A stretch of 64,000 nt of DNA from Kaistia algarum. Lineage in GTDB: Bacteria > Pseudomonadota > Alphaproteobacteria > Rhizobiales > Kaistiaceae. This document shows positions 36,305 to 45,983 of the stretch, piece after piece (the first letter of the stretch is position 1; the number at the start of each line of letters is the position of its first letter). The notes below the pieces were generated by a model. It searched no databases, was not told where the DNA came from, and saw only the letters and a list, made by a program, of their open reading frames with translations. The DNA lies in NCBI RefSeq assembly GCF_026343945.1, contig NZ_JAPKNJ010000001.1, positions 1,116,001 through 1,180,000 of the forward strand, in the 5' to 3' direction. Position numbers and translations under genes: made by a program.

Positions 36305-36546
36305 CCCTTGGCGGCCAGCTTCTCGGCGCGGGCATCGGCTGCCTTCGCCAGGATAGAACTCGACGTCGGCATACCCCAGCGCACCATGGCCAACTCACGG
36401 CCGTCTGATGCGTTCCGCACAATCGGCGCGGCATAGTCCCGGAAGATACCCGGCAGTGTCGGCAGATTGCCCGTAGTGTCCTGCATTGCACGGGCGAAGA
36501 ACCGGATCTCAGCCGCGTTCGAGGTCATGCTGTAGAGGTTGCACAT
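36304..36546 (-). pseudogene. SRAP (YedK/HMCES-type) gene, 3' truncated
   Basis: The frame starts MCNLYSMTSNAAEIRFFARA, which carries the catalytic Cys2 of SOS-response-associated peptidases, and continues through LPTLPGIFRDYAAPIVRNA and VRWGMPTSSSILAKAADARA. Homology ends after about 80 residues at the junction with repeat copy D. The family is normally about 200-250 residues, so the active-site Glu and His are lost. The frame ends in repeat-encoded residues at 36238. Confidence 0.7.
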
Positions 36547-36609
36547 ACTCCACAGCCTGCCATAGCCGCCGCCGGCGGCTCAATCGCAGCCAGCGGGGCC
36601 TGTCCAGCG

Positions 36610-36780
36610 CTACGCGTCTTCCCGATGCTGTGGAACCGCCAAGGCCCCAAGCCACGCCTCACGACGCTTCGTCCATCCCTCCACGTCGGGTTCAAGATGG
36701 CTGGGGGCATCGTCGAGAGAGCCCAGATAGATTTCTATCTGGTCCGCGCTGAGGCTAAAGAGCCGCCCGCCGCACGATGG
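36610..36780 (-). pseudogene. GFA-domain protein, C-terminal fragment
   Basis: The frame reads PSCGGRLFSLSADQIEIYLG, SLDDAPSHLEPDVEGWTKRR and EAWLGALAVPQHRED to a stop. This is the C-terminus of glutathione-dependent formaldehyde-activating (GFA) family proteins, including part of the CxxCG zinc motif. The 5' part is absent: homology starts exactly at the left tip of repeat copy B. Confidence 0.65.
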
Positions 36781-36968
36781 GTGTGAACAAGCGCTCAAGC
36801 GGGCCCCACGCCCGATGGCTTCAAATCATTGAGAATACTTCAGAAATTCTATTTCTACCGGGGTCTCGACCGGCGCCGAATATGACCTCGGTGTAATCGA
36901 GATATATAATGAACATTAGATAGCTAGGTCGATCCAAGCGGAGGCATCCATTCGGCGCCGATTCACAG
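36781..36968 (+). repeat. Dispersed TIR element, copy B (~188 bp)
   Basis: It begins GTGTGAACAAGCGCTCAAGC and ends GGCGCCGATTCACAGAC, an imperfect inverted repeat of the start. It aligns end to end with copies A and C. Its left tip truncates the GFA gene fragment. No coding potential. Confidence 0.7.
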
Positions 36969-38277
36969 ACTGCCGAAAGCCGGCAGGGAGACTGGGCAGA
37001 GAAAGCGGCCCGGATTCGGCCGGGAAAACGTCTCCTGAAACCACGACGGGGATGGGGCGGCTGCAAGCCGCGGAAACGACGGGCGAATTCGCAGCGACGA
37101 AAGGATAAAAAGATAACAATATCAATTGGTTAGTTAGTGGCGATGGACGCAGTCCGCTGCGAACCCGTCTCTGCCTTCATTCCCTGTTCGGAGCAGAATC
37201 GCCAGAGAGCACTTTCCTCGCGACCTCGGGTCGAGTGCCCGCTGGAAAGTGATGCGATTTCCGTGCGTTACCTGAATATCTCTGTGAACTGACGGGCCAA
37301 TTTTTCGACATCTGGAGCGGTGTCCGCCGTCGCTATCAGGGAAAGTCGATTGTCGTTTGGCGGGATTGCGTTGTCGTTAAACGGGATCGGACTGCACGAT
37401 TACGGGATCCGCTTGCGCGATTGTGGGATCATTTTGCTGGATGCCGGATCGACACTGTCGCTACGCAGTACTGCCCTGCCGTTAAGCGGACAGGGATTGC
37501 CGTCTTGCGGTATCTGATTGTCGAATTCGGAGATGGCCAGACCCGAGGCGCTCCAACGCGGAGAACACGCGCACTGCACACGGCGAGCGGCTCATAGCGG
37601 CGGACGTCTTCACGACGGCAGTACCCAACTCCCGAAATGAATTCGGACTAGGCGGAGGTTGGGGGTGATGTCGGGCCACGGGACTTTGTAAGCTCCAACG
37701 GCCCCAAAAATTGGGAGCCAGGCGCTAGGTTCGGTGCCATTGCGGCAGAGATTCATCGATTGAGCCTTTTGACGGTTTGACCGAGAATACGACCTGCGAA
37801 GAATGAATTGGAACAGGAAGCCACGTCGCCGAGTATGTCCGCTTTTGGGCGCGCGGCATTGGCTTCCTCTAGTGCCCTCAATGCAACCTTCAAAACTACT
37901 CTTCCTCCAGAGATCGGCCCGATCTAGTGGGGGAATGATCTCGCGGATCCACGAGCAGATATGAGTTTTTGAGCAACAAACGCAATGCTGAGGCGAGCAA
38001 GGAACGCCGATGACCATGACGCGATGTGGCTTGATTGTTCCCGCGAAGCGTGTAAATACTAATATCAATGAGCGGGGCGACTGTCTGCCTGGAAATCGCC
38101 GCACTGCGCCTTCCATTCTTTTATATTCGTATATTGATACGATCAATGTAGCTGCAATTCGACCCGCATTACTTCTGCGTTGAGTCTTATTGTACCGATG
38201 CGCCTTGCTAAATTATTCTGACAGATACAGGATTTGGGTGCGATGTAGTCAATCGGTTCCGGGGGGGGAATAAAACC
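36969..38277. other. Gene-poor stretch between graveyard and defence-like island
   Basis: These 1.3 kb contain no gene I can support. The one long minus-strand frame (37610-38146) has no family character. The visible structures are a 21-bp tandem repeat (37350-37530) and, from about 38100, an AT-rich tract that probably holds the promoter of the following operon. Confidence 0.5.
37350..37530 (+). repeat. Degenerate 21-bp tandem repeat (about 8.5 units)
   Basis: Eight consecutive 21-bp units, each beginning near a TTG/CTG and ending in GGGATC-like text, run from 37350 to 37517, with a partial ninth. Read in one plus-strand frame they give heptapeptides such as LSFGGIA, LSLNGIG, LHDYGIR and LRDCGII. 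The frame (GTG 37320, stop 37517) is open but lacks a convincing ribosome site, so whether it is translated is open. Confidence 0.6.
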
Positions 38278-40305
38278 ATGGAATCACAAGCGGAACGGCT
38301 GGAGAGTCTTAATAAGCGCCTCACGCCTGCTGTCCGGGCCGCGATTGAAAAAGCCATTGCGACCGATAATTTGCCGTCGCCGCTCCGCTCCGTCATTGGA
38401 AAGCCGGCGCTCGAATATATCGGGCCAGGCGGCCGCGCGGCGGCCTTGGAGCATTTCCGTCCCAACGCCACAACGCTTGGACGCGAGACGCCGGGGCGAG
38501 CGCCTGTCGACCTTGCCACCGTCATGCCTCTTGCCGGGCTCGAGGCGATCGTGCAGCGCACGGGCCGACCGCCTCTGCTGATCCAGAATAATCGCGTGAT
38601 CATGGAGGACCTGCCGGATTTCCCGGCCGGCACCGACGCGATGATCCAAGCCGTCGAGGGCCGCATCCCGTCGGTCGGCAGGATCGAATTCCTGAACTAT
38701 TCGATGGCATGGGGCGGTACCGGCTGGGTCGTCCAAGAGGCGGGCGGGCGCCGGTTGGTGATCACCAACCGCCATGTCGCGGCACTGGTCGCAAAGCGCA
38801 AGGCGGATGGCAGCGCCATCTTCATGCGCAGTCCCTATGGCCAGTCCTATGGCGCATCGATCGATTTTCTCGCCGAGGCGGATCGTCTGCAGGACGACAG
38901 CGGCACGCTGCGGCTTTCGGGTATCGAATATCTCGCCGACGACATTTCGGCCGACATCGCCCTTCTCCGCATCGAGGCGGCAGACGGCGAATTGCCGGCT
39001 GCGATCGAGATCGACGACGGTCCGGTCCTGCCCGGGGAACTTGTCGCCGTAATCGGATATCCCGCCTTCGACTCGCGCAATGACGTCTATGATCAGGCGC
39101 GCTATTTTCGCGATCTCTACGAGGTCAAGCGCCTCGCCCCCGGCTTCGTTCTGCAGCCGCCCGATACCGGTGCGTTGTTTTCACATGACTGCACGACGCT
39201 TGGCGGGAACTCGGGCTCGCCGCTGATCCGTCTCGCGAACGGGAAAGCGATTGGCCTGCATTTCCAGGGCCTTTATGGCAAGGACAATTCCGCCGTGACC
39301 GCCGCCACCCTTCTCAAGCTCCTGCGGGGCGAGCGCCCTGTCGCGACGCAGTTGCAAGCCACCTCGACCGAACGTGCCGACGGGCGTCATCCGGCCGACC
39401 ATTTCAAGGATCGCGGCGGATTCAACACCCGCTTCCTGGACCGTGACCGGCTGGTCACACCTTGGCCCGGCCTGCCGGCCGACGCGGCGGCGCAGCTCGC
39501 GGTTCCGAGCGATCACCCCGCCGAGCCGAACGAGCTACGCTACACGCATTTTGGCGTCAAATATTGCGCGAAGCGAAAGGTCCCGGTCGTCACAGCGGTC
39601 AATATCGACGGGGAGCACAGCGTGCGGATCAAGCGCGGCGGCGATGTCTGGTTTTCCGACGGACGCCTTTCGCCCGGAATCCAGCTCGGCCAGGCCAATT
39701 TCGCCGATCTCTCGATCGATCGCGGCCATATGGTGCGGCGTGAGGATCCGAACTGGGGATCCGATCTCGAGGCGCGCCTCGCTAATGACGATACATTCCA
39801 CTACGTCAACGCATGCGCGCAGCACGCCAGTCTCAATCAGGGGAAGACTCTGTGGCAGGGCCTCGAGAACTACATTCTCGACAGCACCCGGGTCCACGGC
39901 CTGAAGTGCTGTGTCTTCACCGGACCAGTGCTCCGCGGCGCAGACGACGAGGACGAGATCATCATCGACGGCGCCGTTGTGCCGCTCGAATTCTGGAAGG
40001 TCGTTGTGTCGCTCGACGCGGACGACCTCGGCCTGCATGCGACCGCCTATCTGCTGAGCCAAGGCCAACTTATTCGCAAGCTGCTGGAAAAGCGTTCGCT
40101 TCGCGAAGGTCAGGAGGGTTTCGTGCTCGGGCCATACCGGACCTTTCAGCTCGCCGTTTCCGACCTTGCCGAGGCGACCGGCTATGACTTTGCGGCCTAT
40201 GTGGCGGCCGATCCCCTCCGCAAGTCGGCAGCCGGCCACGAGGCGCTGGAAAGCGGCGAGCCGGTTGTGATGGCGATCGAGTCGCTGGCCGATATCCGGC
40301 TCTGA
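38278..40305 (+). CDS. Trypsin-like protease fused to DNA/RNA non-specific endonuclease
   Basis: This 675-residue protein has no signal peptide. Residues 1-70 form a small helical region of unknown type. Residues about 125-350 are a trypsin-like peptidase with H166 (TNRHVA), D226 (ADIALL) and S312 (GGNSGSP). Residues about 410-660 are a NUC-type nuclease with the DRGHM motif at 481-485, where H484 is catalytic and the N/E metal-site region follows. The family mechanism needs a divalent metal. It heads a six-gene operon. A run of eight G followed by AA lies just before the ATG as the ribosome site. The fusion suggests a protease-controlled nuclease effector, which is inference. Confidence 0.9.
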   Translation: MESQAERLESLNKRLTPAVRAAIEKAIATDNLPSPLRSVIGKPALEYIGPGGRAAALEHFRPNATTLGRETPGRAPVDLATVMPLAGLEAIVQRTGRPPLLIQNNRVIMEDLPDFPAGTDAMIQAVEGRIPSVGRIEFLNYSMAWGGTGWVVQEAGGRRLVITNRHVAALVAKRKADGSAIFMRSPYGQSYGASIDFLAEADRLQDDSGTLRLSGIEYLADDISADIALLRIEAADGELPAAIEIDDGPVLPGELVAVIGYPAFDSRNDVYDQARYFRDLYEVKRLAPGFVLQPPDTGALFSHDCTTLGGNSGSPLIRLANGKAIGLHFQGLYGKDNSAVTAATLLKLLRGERPVATQLQATSTERADGRHPADHFKDRGGFNTRFLDRDRLVTPWPGLPADAAAQLAVPSDHPAEPNELRYTHFGVKYCAKRKVPVVTAVNIDGEHSVRIKRGGDVWFSDGRLSPGIQLGQANFADLSIDRGHMVRREDPNWGSDLEARLANDDTFHYVNACAQHASLNQGKTLWQGLENYILDSTRVHGLKCCVFTGPVLRGADDEDEIIIDGAVVPLEFWKVVVSLDADDLGLHATAYLLSQGQLIRKLLEKRSLREGQEGFVLGPYRTFQLAVSDLAEATGYDFAAYVAADPLRKSAAGHEALESGEPVVMAIESLADIRL

Positions 40306-40361
40306 CTGCAAGCGCGGCAGCCGCAGCAATCGTTGGATGGGCGGCTCGGAAAGGTCGGCAG

Positions 40362-41813
40362 ATGAGCGACATGAAAATATCGTTCTTCGTCGTGATCGTC
40401 GGCTTCGCCGCCGGCCTGTCTCTGGCCGAAGCGCAGGGCGGTGCGCACGCCCCGCGGCAGAGCGTGGATGCGACGGCGCCGGAGCCTTCCGTGGTGCGGG
40501 TGCCGATCATGGTCCCGATGTCGGCGATCGGCGCAACGCTGGAGCGGCTGGTGCCGGTCGAAGCCAGCGGGTCGCCAGGCGTCTCCTTGCCCTCTCCTGG
40601 GAGGGACGGCATCCTCGACTGGTCCTTACGGCGGACGCCGATTGCCGTTTCAGGCGAAAACGACGTCCTGACCGCGCGAACCAGCATTGGCGGGACGGTC
40701 AGACTGCGCGGCAATATCCGGATCGGCTTCAAGATTCCGTTCAGCACGCAAGCAAATCTGGTCGGCGACGCGGTTCTCACGGCGTCCCCGGTGCTCGCGC
40801 CGAACTGGACGATCGAGCCGCACCTGTCCGGCGCCGCCACGCTGAAAAAAGCAGATGTGAACGTTGGCCATATCGGGGATATCAGCCTGCGCGACCTGCT
40901 GCGGCCCTCGCTTGACCACGAGGTCGACCAGGCGATCGCCGAGGCCAACGCGCGGCTCGCCGCCGTCCGCGGTCTGCGCGCCGCAGCGGAAAAAGTCTGG
41001 GCCGATCTCTGCGGTCCGCATCGAATCGCGGGCGAGGGCATTGCCGCCGATTTCTATCTCGTCATCGAGCCCGTGGCCGCGGGCGCAGGCTCACTTCGCA
41101 TCACACGCGACGGTGCCAGCGTGACGTTGAGCCTGACGGCCTTCACGCGGCTGACCGATACTGCCGAACAGCCGCAATGCCGGCCACTACCCGACCTGAC
41201 CGTGCCGGATGGCGATGGTTTCACACTCGACGTGATCACCAGCGCGCGCTACGCGACGCTGTCCGAACAGTTGACGCGCCGCCTCGCCGACAAGCCTCTC
41301 TCAAGCCCGGACGGCGCGCTTCAGGTCAGAATCCGCGCGGTACGGCTCACCGCCGAACGCGATGGCGTGTTGGGTGCAGTCGACTTCACGGCCGGGCCGG
41401 CCGGCCTGCCGGCGCTCGCCTATAGCGGCACGGCGCAGATCCAGGCTCGGCCCGTCCTGGATGCTTCGACGCAAATCCTTCAGCTCGATGGTCTCGCGCT
41501 TACCGTCGGCTCGCGCGACGAACTCGCCGGGAAGGGTCCGATCGGAGACCGGATCGGGCCTCTCCTCATCGGCCTCCTCGGTCCGGCGGCCAAGATCGAA
41601 CTTGCCGCCCCCTTGCAGGATAGCCGCCGCAACCTCGGCGTGGCGCTAGCGCAATTGCGCGCCGGCACGGTTCCGGGTCTGCGAGTGACGCAAGCCGAAG
41701 TCGACGACCTCCGCATCGCGGATCTGACGACCGGCAAGGACGGTCTCGCTATACGCATCGCGGCGCGGGGTCATATCGCCCTCGAGGCGGTCCCCGCCGA
41801 ATGGTTCAAATGA
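40362..41813 (+). CDS. DUF4403-like exported protein
   Basis: This 483-residue protein has a signal peptide at about residues 1-24 (ISFFVVIVGFAAGLSLAEA). The body shows a DUF4403-like arrangement: VRVPIMVPMSAIGATLERLV, repeats of beta-strand text, LVGDAVLTASPVLAPNWTIE, LSLTAFTRL and a C-terminal RITQAEVDDLRI-like end. The family is of unknown function and predicted to lie in the periplasm or outer membrane, with a lipid-binding-type fold. GGAAAGG lies 7 bp before the ATG. It starts 56 bp after the trypsin-nuclease gene and precedes the subtilase. Confidence 0.7.
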   Translation: MSDMKISFFVVIVGFAAGLSLAEAQGGAHAPRQSVDATAPEPSVVRVPIMVPMSAIGATLERLVPVEASGSPGVSLPSPGRDGILDWSLRRTPIAVSGENDVLTARTSIGGTVRLRGNIRIGFKIPFSTQANLVGDAVLTASPVLAPNWTIEPHLSGAATLKKADVNVGHIGDISLRDLLRPSLDHEVDQAIAEANARLAAVRGLRAAAEKVWADLCGPHRIAGEGIAADFYLVIEPVAAGAGSLRITRDGASVTLSLTAFTRLTDTAEQPQCRPLPDLTVPDGDGFTLDVITSARYATLSEQLTRRLADKPLSSPDGALQVRIRAVRLTAERDGVLGAVDFTAGPAGLPALAYSGTAQIQARPVLDASTQILQLDGLALTVGSRDELAGKGPIGDRIGPLLIGLLGPAAKIELAAPLQDSRRNLGVALAQLRAGTVPGLRVTQAEVDDLRIADLTTGKDGLAIRIAARGHIALEAVPAEWFK

Positions 41814-41827
41814 GGGGGGACGACAGC

Positions 41828-43096
41828 GTGACGAAGAAACTCAAACTCGATTGGGTGGTCGTGAAGCGGGTGCCTGCGACGAGCGGCCCGCTCCACCAGA
41901 ATATCGTCGTTAACAGCAATCCAACCTTCCGAGGACCGGGGGCAAGTTCGGCGGGTGCGGATGCTTCGTTCGACAATGCGATACCGATCAGCCAGTCGAC
42001 GGGGAGCGTCAGCTACGACATCACAACCGCGACCATGACGCGGGACGAAGCGGCTGAGCAGCGGCGCAAGGTCGATGTCGTCGACGCAGTGATGAAGATG
42101 CCGCTAATCCTAATCCAGGCGTTGGACACCGGCGGGGCCGGCGCCGACCTGGGCGACGAGGCCGTTGCCTGGGGTGTCACCGATATTGGTGCCGACACAT
42201 CGCCCTGGGACGGCAAGGGCGTCACGGTGGCCGTGCTCGACACCGGCATCGAGGCCGATCACCCTGCCTTTACAGGCGTGACGTTGAAATGCTGCAATTT
42301 CACTGATGAGCCTGACGAGGACCAATCCGGTCACGGCACCCATTGTGCCGGCACGATCTTCGGCCGAGACGTAAACGAGCAACGCATCGGCATCGCCCGC
42401 GGCGTGGCCAAGGCGCTCATAGGGAAGATCTTCGGGAAGGACAAACCGGCCGATACCGACACCATCGTCCGGGCGCTCGCCTGGGCGCAGTCGGAACGTG
42501 CTGATGTGATCTCGATGTCGATGGGCATCGACTTTCCCGCCTATCGGGAGGCACTCATGAAAGAATACGAGCTACCCGATCGGCAGGCGACCGCACTCGC
42601 GCTCGATGCCTACCTGGCCAATATGCGCCTGTTCGACAACCTCTCGCGCGCGGCACTCGGCGCGCCGCCCTTCACCATGGGCAATATCGTCGTCTGCGCT
42701 TCAGGCAACGAGAGCGACATGCCAAATTATTCCATCTCCGCTTCTCCGCCGAGCCGGGCGGCCGAATTCGTCTCGGTCGCGGCGCTGGACCGGCCGGTCG
42801 ACGGCAAGCCCAGGCTGGCGCCGTTCTCAAATGTAGGCGCCAAGCTGGCGGCGCCGGGCGTCGGCATCTTGTCGGCCTGGCTTGGACACAGCCTGAAAAG
42901 GCTCGACGGAACCAGTATGGCGACGCCGCATGTCGCAGGCGCCACCTGCCTCTGGCTGCAGAAGCAGCGCCTACAGGGCAACCCTGCCCATGCCGAAGCC
43001 GTCGTCGGCCAGATGCGGCAGAACGCCACTTCGCTGTTGCCCGATATCCGGCAGGAGGATGTCTTATGGGGGGCGGTCCGTGCGCCAAACAATTGA
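41828..43096 (+). CDS. Subtilisin-like (S8) serine protease
   Basis: This protein of about 422 residues has no signal peptide. The catalytic triad is D138 (VAVLDTGIEADHPAF), H169 (SGHGTHCAG) and S363 (DGTSMATPHVAG), with oxyanion N294 (CASGNES). About 45 extra residues (240-285) lie between the H and N blocks. Residues 1-120 are a non-catalytic N-terminal region without a recognisable inhibitor domain. GTG at 41828 is chosen because GAGGGGGGA lies 7 bp upstream; ATG at 41801 or 41810 would overlap the previous gene. It probably acts in the cytosol. Confidence 0.9.
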   Translation: MTKKLKLDWVVVKRVPATSGPLHQNIVVNSNPTFRGPGASSAGADASFDNAIPISQSTGSVSYDITTATMTRDEAAEQRRKVDVVDAVMKMPLILIQALDTGGAGADLGDEAVAWGVTDIGADTSPWDGKGVTVAVLDTGIEADHPAFTGVTLKCCNFTDEPDEDQSGHGTHCAGTIFGRDVNEQRIGIARGVAKALIGKIFGKDKPADTDTIVRALAWAQSERADVISMSMGIDFPAYREALMKEYELPDRQATALALDAYLANMRLFDNLSRAALGAPPFTMGNIVVCASGNESDMPNYSISASPPSRAAEFVSVAALDRPVDGKPRLAPFSNVGAKLAAPGVGILSAWLGHSLKRLDGTSMATPHVAGATCLWLQKQRLQGNPAHAEAVVGQMRQNATSLLPDIRQEDVLWGAVRAPNN

Positions 43097-44537
43097 GCCC
43101 GACGATCCTGCCAATCCGGAAGTGCCACCCTTCGCCAGCCCGGATGCGGGGCTGGTCCAGATTCGTAACAGCAGCTCCTTGCCGATCGGTATGGGCTTCC
43201 TCGTCACCCCGGATCTCGTCGTCACCTGCGCCCATGTGGTCAACGCCGCGCTCGACCGCGATCCGGGCGAGCGCGCGCCGATCCCGCCATCGGCCGAGAT
43301 CACCGTGACATTTCCCTTGGCGCCGGACGAGAAGCGCGACAATCGTACGGAGATGGCCTCGCGTATGGGCCGGGTGCTCCGCTTCGTGCCGCCGGGACGC
43401 CTTCCGGGCGACGACATCGCCCTGCTGCGGCTCGACAAGCCTGCCCCGGCGCAGGCGGGCGTCACCATTTTGGCGGATGTCCGCAATGTTGCGCCGGATA
43501 ATGACGAGCTAGGCATTTTCGGCGCGCCGATGGGCACGACGCTGGCGGTCCATTTCGATGCCCGCTTTGCCGGGAAGACCAACCAGTCCTGGGTGCAGAT
43601 CGAAGACGCCGGTGGGACGGGCACGTTCGCAACCGGCGGCTTCAGCGGCGGTCGAGTCTGGAGCTACCGCCACGAGGCGGCGATCGGCGTGGTCGTCGCC
43701 AAGCACACCAGCGAGATGTTGCGCATCGCCTTCATGATCCCGGCGCGAACGATCGCCCGCTCGCTGCCTGAAGTGCCGGTCGAACAGCGTCCGCTCGGTC
43801 CCTATTACTGCCAGATCTGGACCCTGTTCTCAGGCGCCTTCTTCCTGTTTGTCACCGCGCATCTGCTTGCCAACCGCATAAACGGTTTTCCGGACGCGCT
43901 TTCGCTCGGTTTCGGAAACCAGGTCGTCGCGGCCTTTTTCGGCGCGGTGGTCGGCGCCGCCCTGCTGCCGGTTCAGCTGCTGACGCTGATCCGCTTCGCA
44001 CGCGCCTTCCGCCTGCATGACTGGTGGATGCGCTTGCCGCGGTTCGGCCATATGACGATGCCCGACCGACCGACCCGCAGCCGGCTGGCGGCGGCGCTCA
44101 CCTTGTTTTTATTAGTCGTATTCCCGCTTTATTGCCAGTTCCATTTTATGAACGCCGTCTATCGACAGGCAAAGATTTACATCTATACAGGCGATTCATT
44201 TGGCTACACGACTGGTGAATTGCTGGCGATGGGGCAATCCTGCGACGTCCGAACCATTCATCTATGCACGCATCCCGATGCAGGCCTGTTCTCTCTCGTA
44301 AGCCCGAAGCCGCTGCCGCCCACCGAACCGGGACTGCCAGAGCAGCGCCGTCCGTTGGCTTATTTCGACAATACCTACCATATTGGCGCCCGTGATCTGC
44401 CCACGCCTAATTCGGTGACGTTCTTCCCGATCATCGAACCCCTCTTCGTACTGCTGGGGACGGTCACTGCGCTGTTCCTGATCGTTCGACTGGCCGTCCT
44501 GCTCCGCTTGCCGCCCTCCTCAAGACTGCAGAGGTGA
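43080..44537 (+). CDS. Membrane-anchored trypsin-like protease
   Basis: This protein of about 485 residues has an N-terminal trypsin-like domain (about residues 15-225). The triad candidates are H (VTCAHVVNA), D (GDDIALLRL) and S in GGFSGGRV, where the usual GDSGGP is altered. Four hydrophobic helices follow: GAFFLFVTAHLLA, VVAAFFGAVVGAALLPVQLL, ALTLFLLVVFPLY and LFVLLGTVTALFLIV. The start could be GTG 43080 or ATG 43059; both overlap the subtilase gene. The protease domain precedes the helices and has no signal peptide, so it probably faces the cytosol. Confidence 0.82.
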   Translation: MRQTIEPDDPANPEVPPFASPDAGLVQIRNSSSLPIGMGFLVTPDLVVTCAHVVNAALDRDPGERAPIPPSAEITVTFPLAPDEKRDNRTEMASRMGRVLRFVPPGRLPGDDIALLRLDKPAPAQAGVTILADVRNVAPDNDELGIFGAPMGTTLAVHFDARFAGKTNQSWVQIEDAGGTGTFATGGFSGGRVWSYRHEAAIGVVVAKHTSEMLRIAFMIPARTIARSLPEVPVEQRPLGPYYCQIWTLFSGAFFLFVTAHLLANRINGFPDALSLGFGNQVVAAFFGAVVGAALLPVQLLTLIRFARAFRLHDWWMRLPRFGHMTMPDRPTRSRLAAALTLFLLVVFPLYCQFHFMNAVYRQAKIYIYTGDSFGYTTGELLAMGQSCDVRTIHLCTHPDAGLFSLVSPKPLPPTEPGLPEQRRPLAYFDNTYHIGARDLPTPNSVTFFPIIEPLFVLLGTVTALFLIVRLAVLLRLPPSSRLQR

Positions 44538-44543
44538 CCAGCA

Positions 44544-45983
44544 TTGAGCGAACCATTCGATGCATTTCTGTCCTATCGTCGCACCGACGGATCCTTCGCA
44601 GCCCAGCGCATACGGCGATTGCTTTGGGATTATCGTCCGCCAAGAAGTCTTCGTTCGCGCGTCTCGCGGCGACCGCAGGTTTACATCGATACAACCTACG
44701 AGCGCGCGACCGATGACTTCTTTGAGAGGGTCACGCTGCCGGCTCTACGGACCTCAAAGTATCTGATCGTTCTAGTCACACCGGATTCCGCCGATCGCGG
44801 CCCCGGGCAACAGGATTGGATCAGGCGGGAGATCGAAGAGTTCGTCGCGGGCCCGAACCCTGCCAACATCGCGATCGTTCGGGCGCGCGGCAGAGACGCC
44901 GATCCGTTGCCCGGACGACTGTCGCAATCGCATCCCAACGTCGAAGTTATCGATCTTCGGGGCATTGGTCCGTTCGCCTTTCTAAATCCATACAGGGCTT
45001 CGCGCCTTGCGAACGAGACTGTGAAGCTTGTGGCGCCGCTTCTCGGGTTTGGCCCGGAGGATATGCCCGCGTTGCGGCGCGAGGAGGAGCGGCGCCAGCA
45101 AGTCAGGCTTGGTGCGACCGCCGGAATTGGCGCGGCCGTGACGACGGCGGTCGCGGTGCTGTCGATCGCCGCATTCAGCAGTCGAAACCATGCAGTCGAC
45201 GCATTGACACGCAGCATGTTCGCGTCTGAGCGTGTAATCCAGGCTGTCGCCGGGTCTATGGCGAACGGCGAGACACGCGACCAGCTGCTTACGTCAAGCT
45301 GCGACCTGCTGGATTCGCTCGCTCCGGAATCAGGCCGGGACCCAGCCTCCGGCCCGCTGGCGACCTGTGCGGCCGAGCGGGCTGCCTACCGCGACAACCT
45401 CAAAGAGCATGATGAAGCGGACAAGCTTGTCGATTCAGCGAGGTTGAAGATTGAACAGCGATTTGTCGAAGGTGGTGACGCTGACGACGGTCTCGCTCTG
45501 GTCGACATCGCGCGGGTCGCCCTATTCAGGACCATAGCTCGGCCTGAACAATCACGTATCAACGCCGAAATCGTAGCCTTCGTTGACAATGCGAAGCGGG
45601 TACTCGATCGCATACCTGAGGAAGTCTCGCCCGGACGCGTTGCCGCCGAAGCGCTGCAGGTGGCGGCGGTGCGCCTCGGGGACGCGGGTTCGTTCGAGTC
45701 GGCGGCGCTCGCAGCCGGAAACAGTGCCGCTATGTGGGCTGCAATCGCCACGTTGGATGACAGCGCCGAACTCGTGCTGGAACACGCGACAGCTGAAGGT
45801 TTGTCCGTGTTGTTCCTGACAAAGCTTGAACGCCGCGAACAGGCTGGCACCGCTCGCGAGCGAGGAGAGGCATTGATCAGCCACCTATCTCGGGACCCAT
45901 CCGCCGCGGAAAAACTGAAGGACCGAATAGAGGCCGTCAGGCAGCTTCTCGAGCAAACGGCCGGGGAGGGTTCACGCTCGTGA
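44544..45983 (+). CDS. TIR-domain protein with transmembrane helix
   Basis: This 479-residue protein has an N-terminal TIR domain at about residues 1-170: FDAFLSYRRTDGSFAAQRI, then VYIDTTYERATDDFFERV, KYLIVLVTPDSA and W92/E96 in DWIRREIEEF, where the catalytic glutamate is expected. One hydrophobic helix lies at about 188-212. A helical C-terminal region follows, of alpha-alpha repeat appearance and otherwise unknown. TTG is the start, with GAGGTGA 6 bp upstream. TIR domains of this kind often cleave NAD or make cyclic ADP-ribose signals. Fourth to sixth genes of the operon are nearly or fully overlapping. Confidence 0.87.
   Translation: MSEPFDAFLSYRRTDGSFAAQRIRRLLWDYRPPRSLRSRVSRRPQVYIDTTYERATDDFFERVTLPALRTSKYLIVLVTPDSADRGPGQQDWIRREIEEFVAGPNPANIAIVRARGRDADPLPGRLSQSHPNVEVIDLRGIGPFAFLNPYRASRLANETVKLVAPLLGFGPEDMPALRREEERRQQVRLGATAGIGAAVTTAVAVLSIAAFSSRNHAVDALTRSMFASERVIQAVAGSMANGETRDQLLTSSCDLLDSLAPESGRDPASGPLATCAAERAAYRDNLKEHDEADKLVDSARLKIEQRFVEGGDADDGLALVDIARVALFRTIARPEQSRINAEIVAFVDNAKRVLDRIPEEVSPGRVAAEALQVAAVRLGDAGSFESAALAAGNSAAMWAAIATLDDSAELVLEHATAEGLSVLFLTKLERREQAGTARERGEALISHLSRDPSAAEKLKDRIEAVRQLLEQTAGEGSRS

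Noticed and set aside
37350..37530. CRISPR array
   Set aside because: The repeats are contiguous 21-bp units without spacers and are degenerate. No cas gene is present.
37610..38146. Minus-strand frame of 178 codons in the gene-poor stretch
   Set aside because: There is no ribosome site, no recognisable domain and a composition unlike the neighbouring genes.
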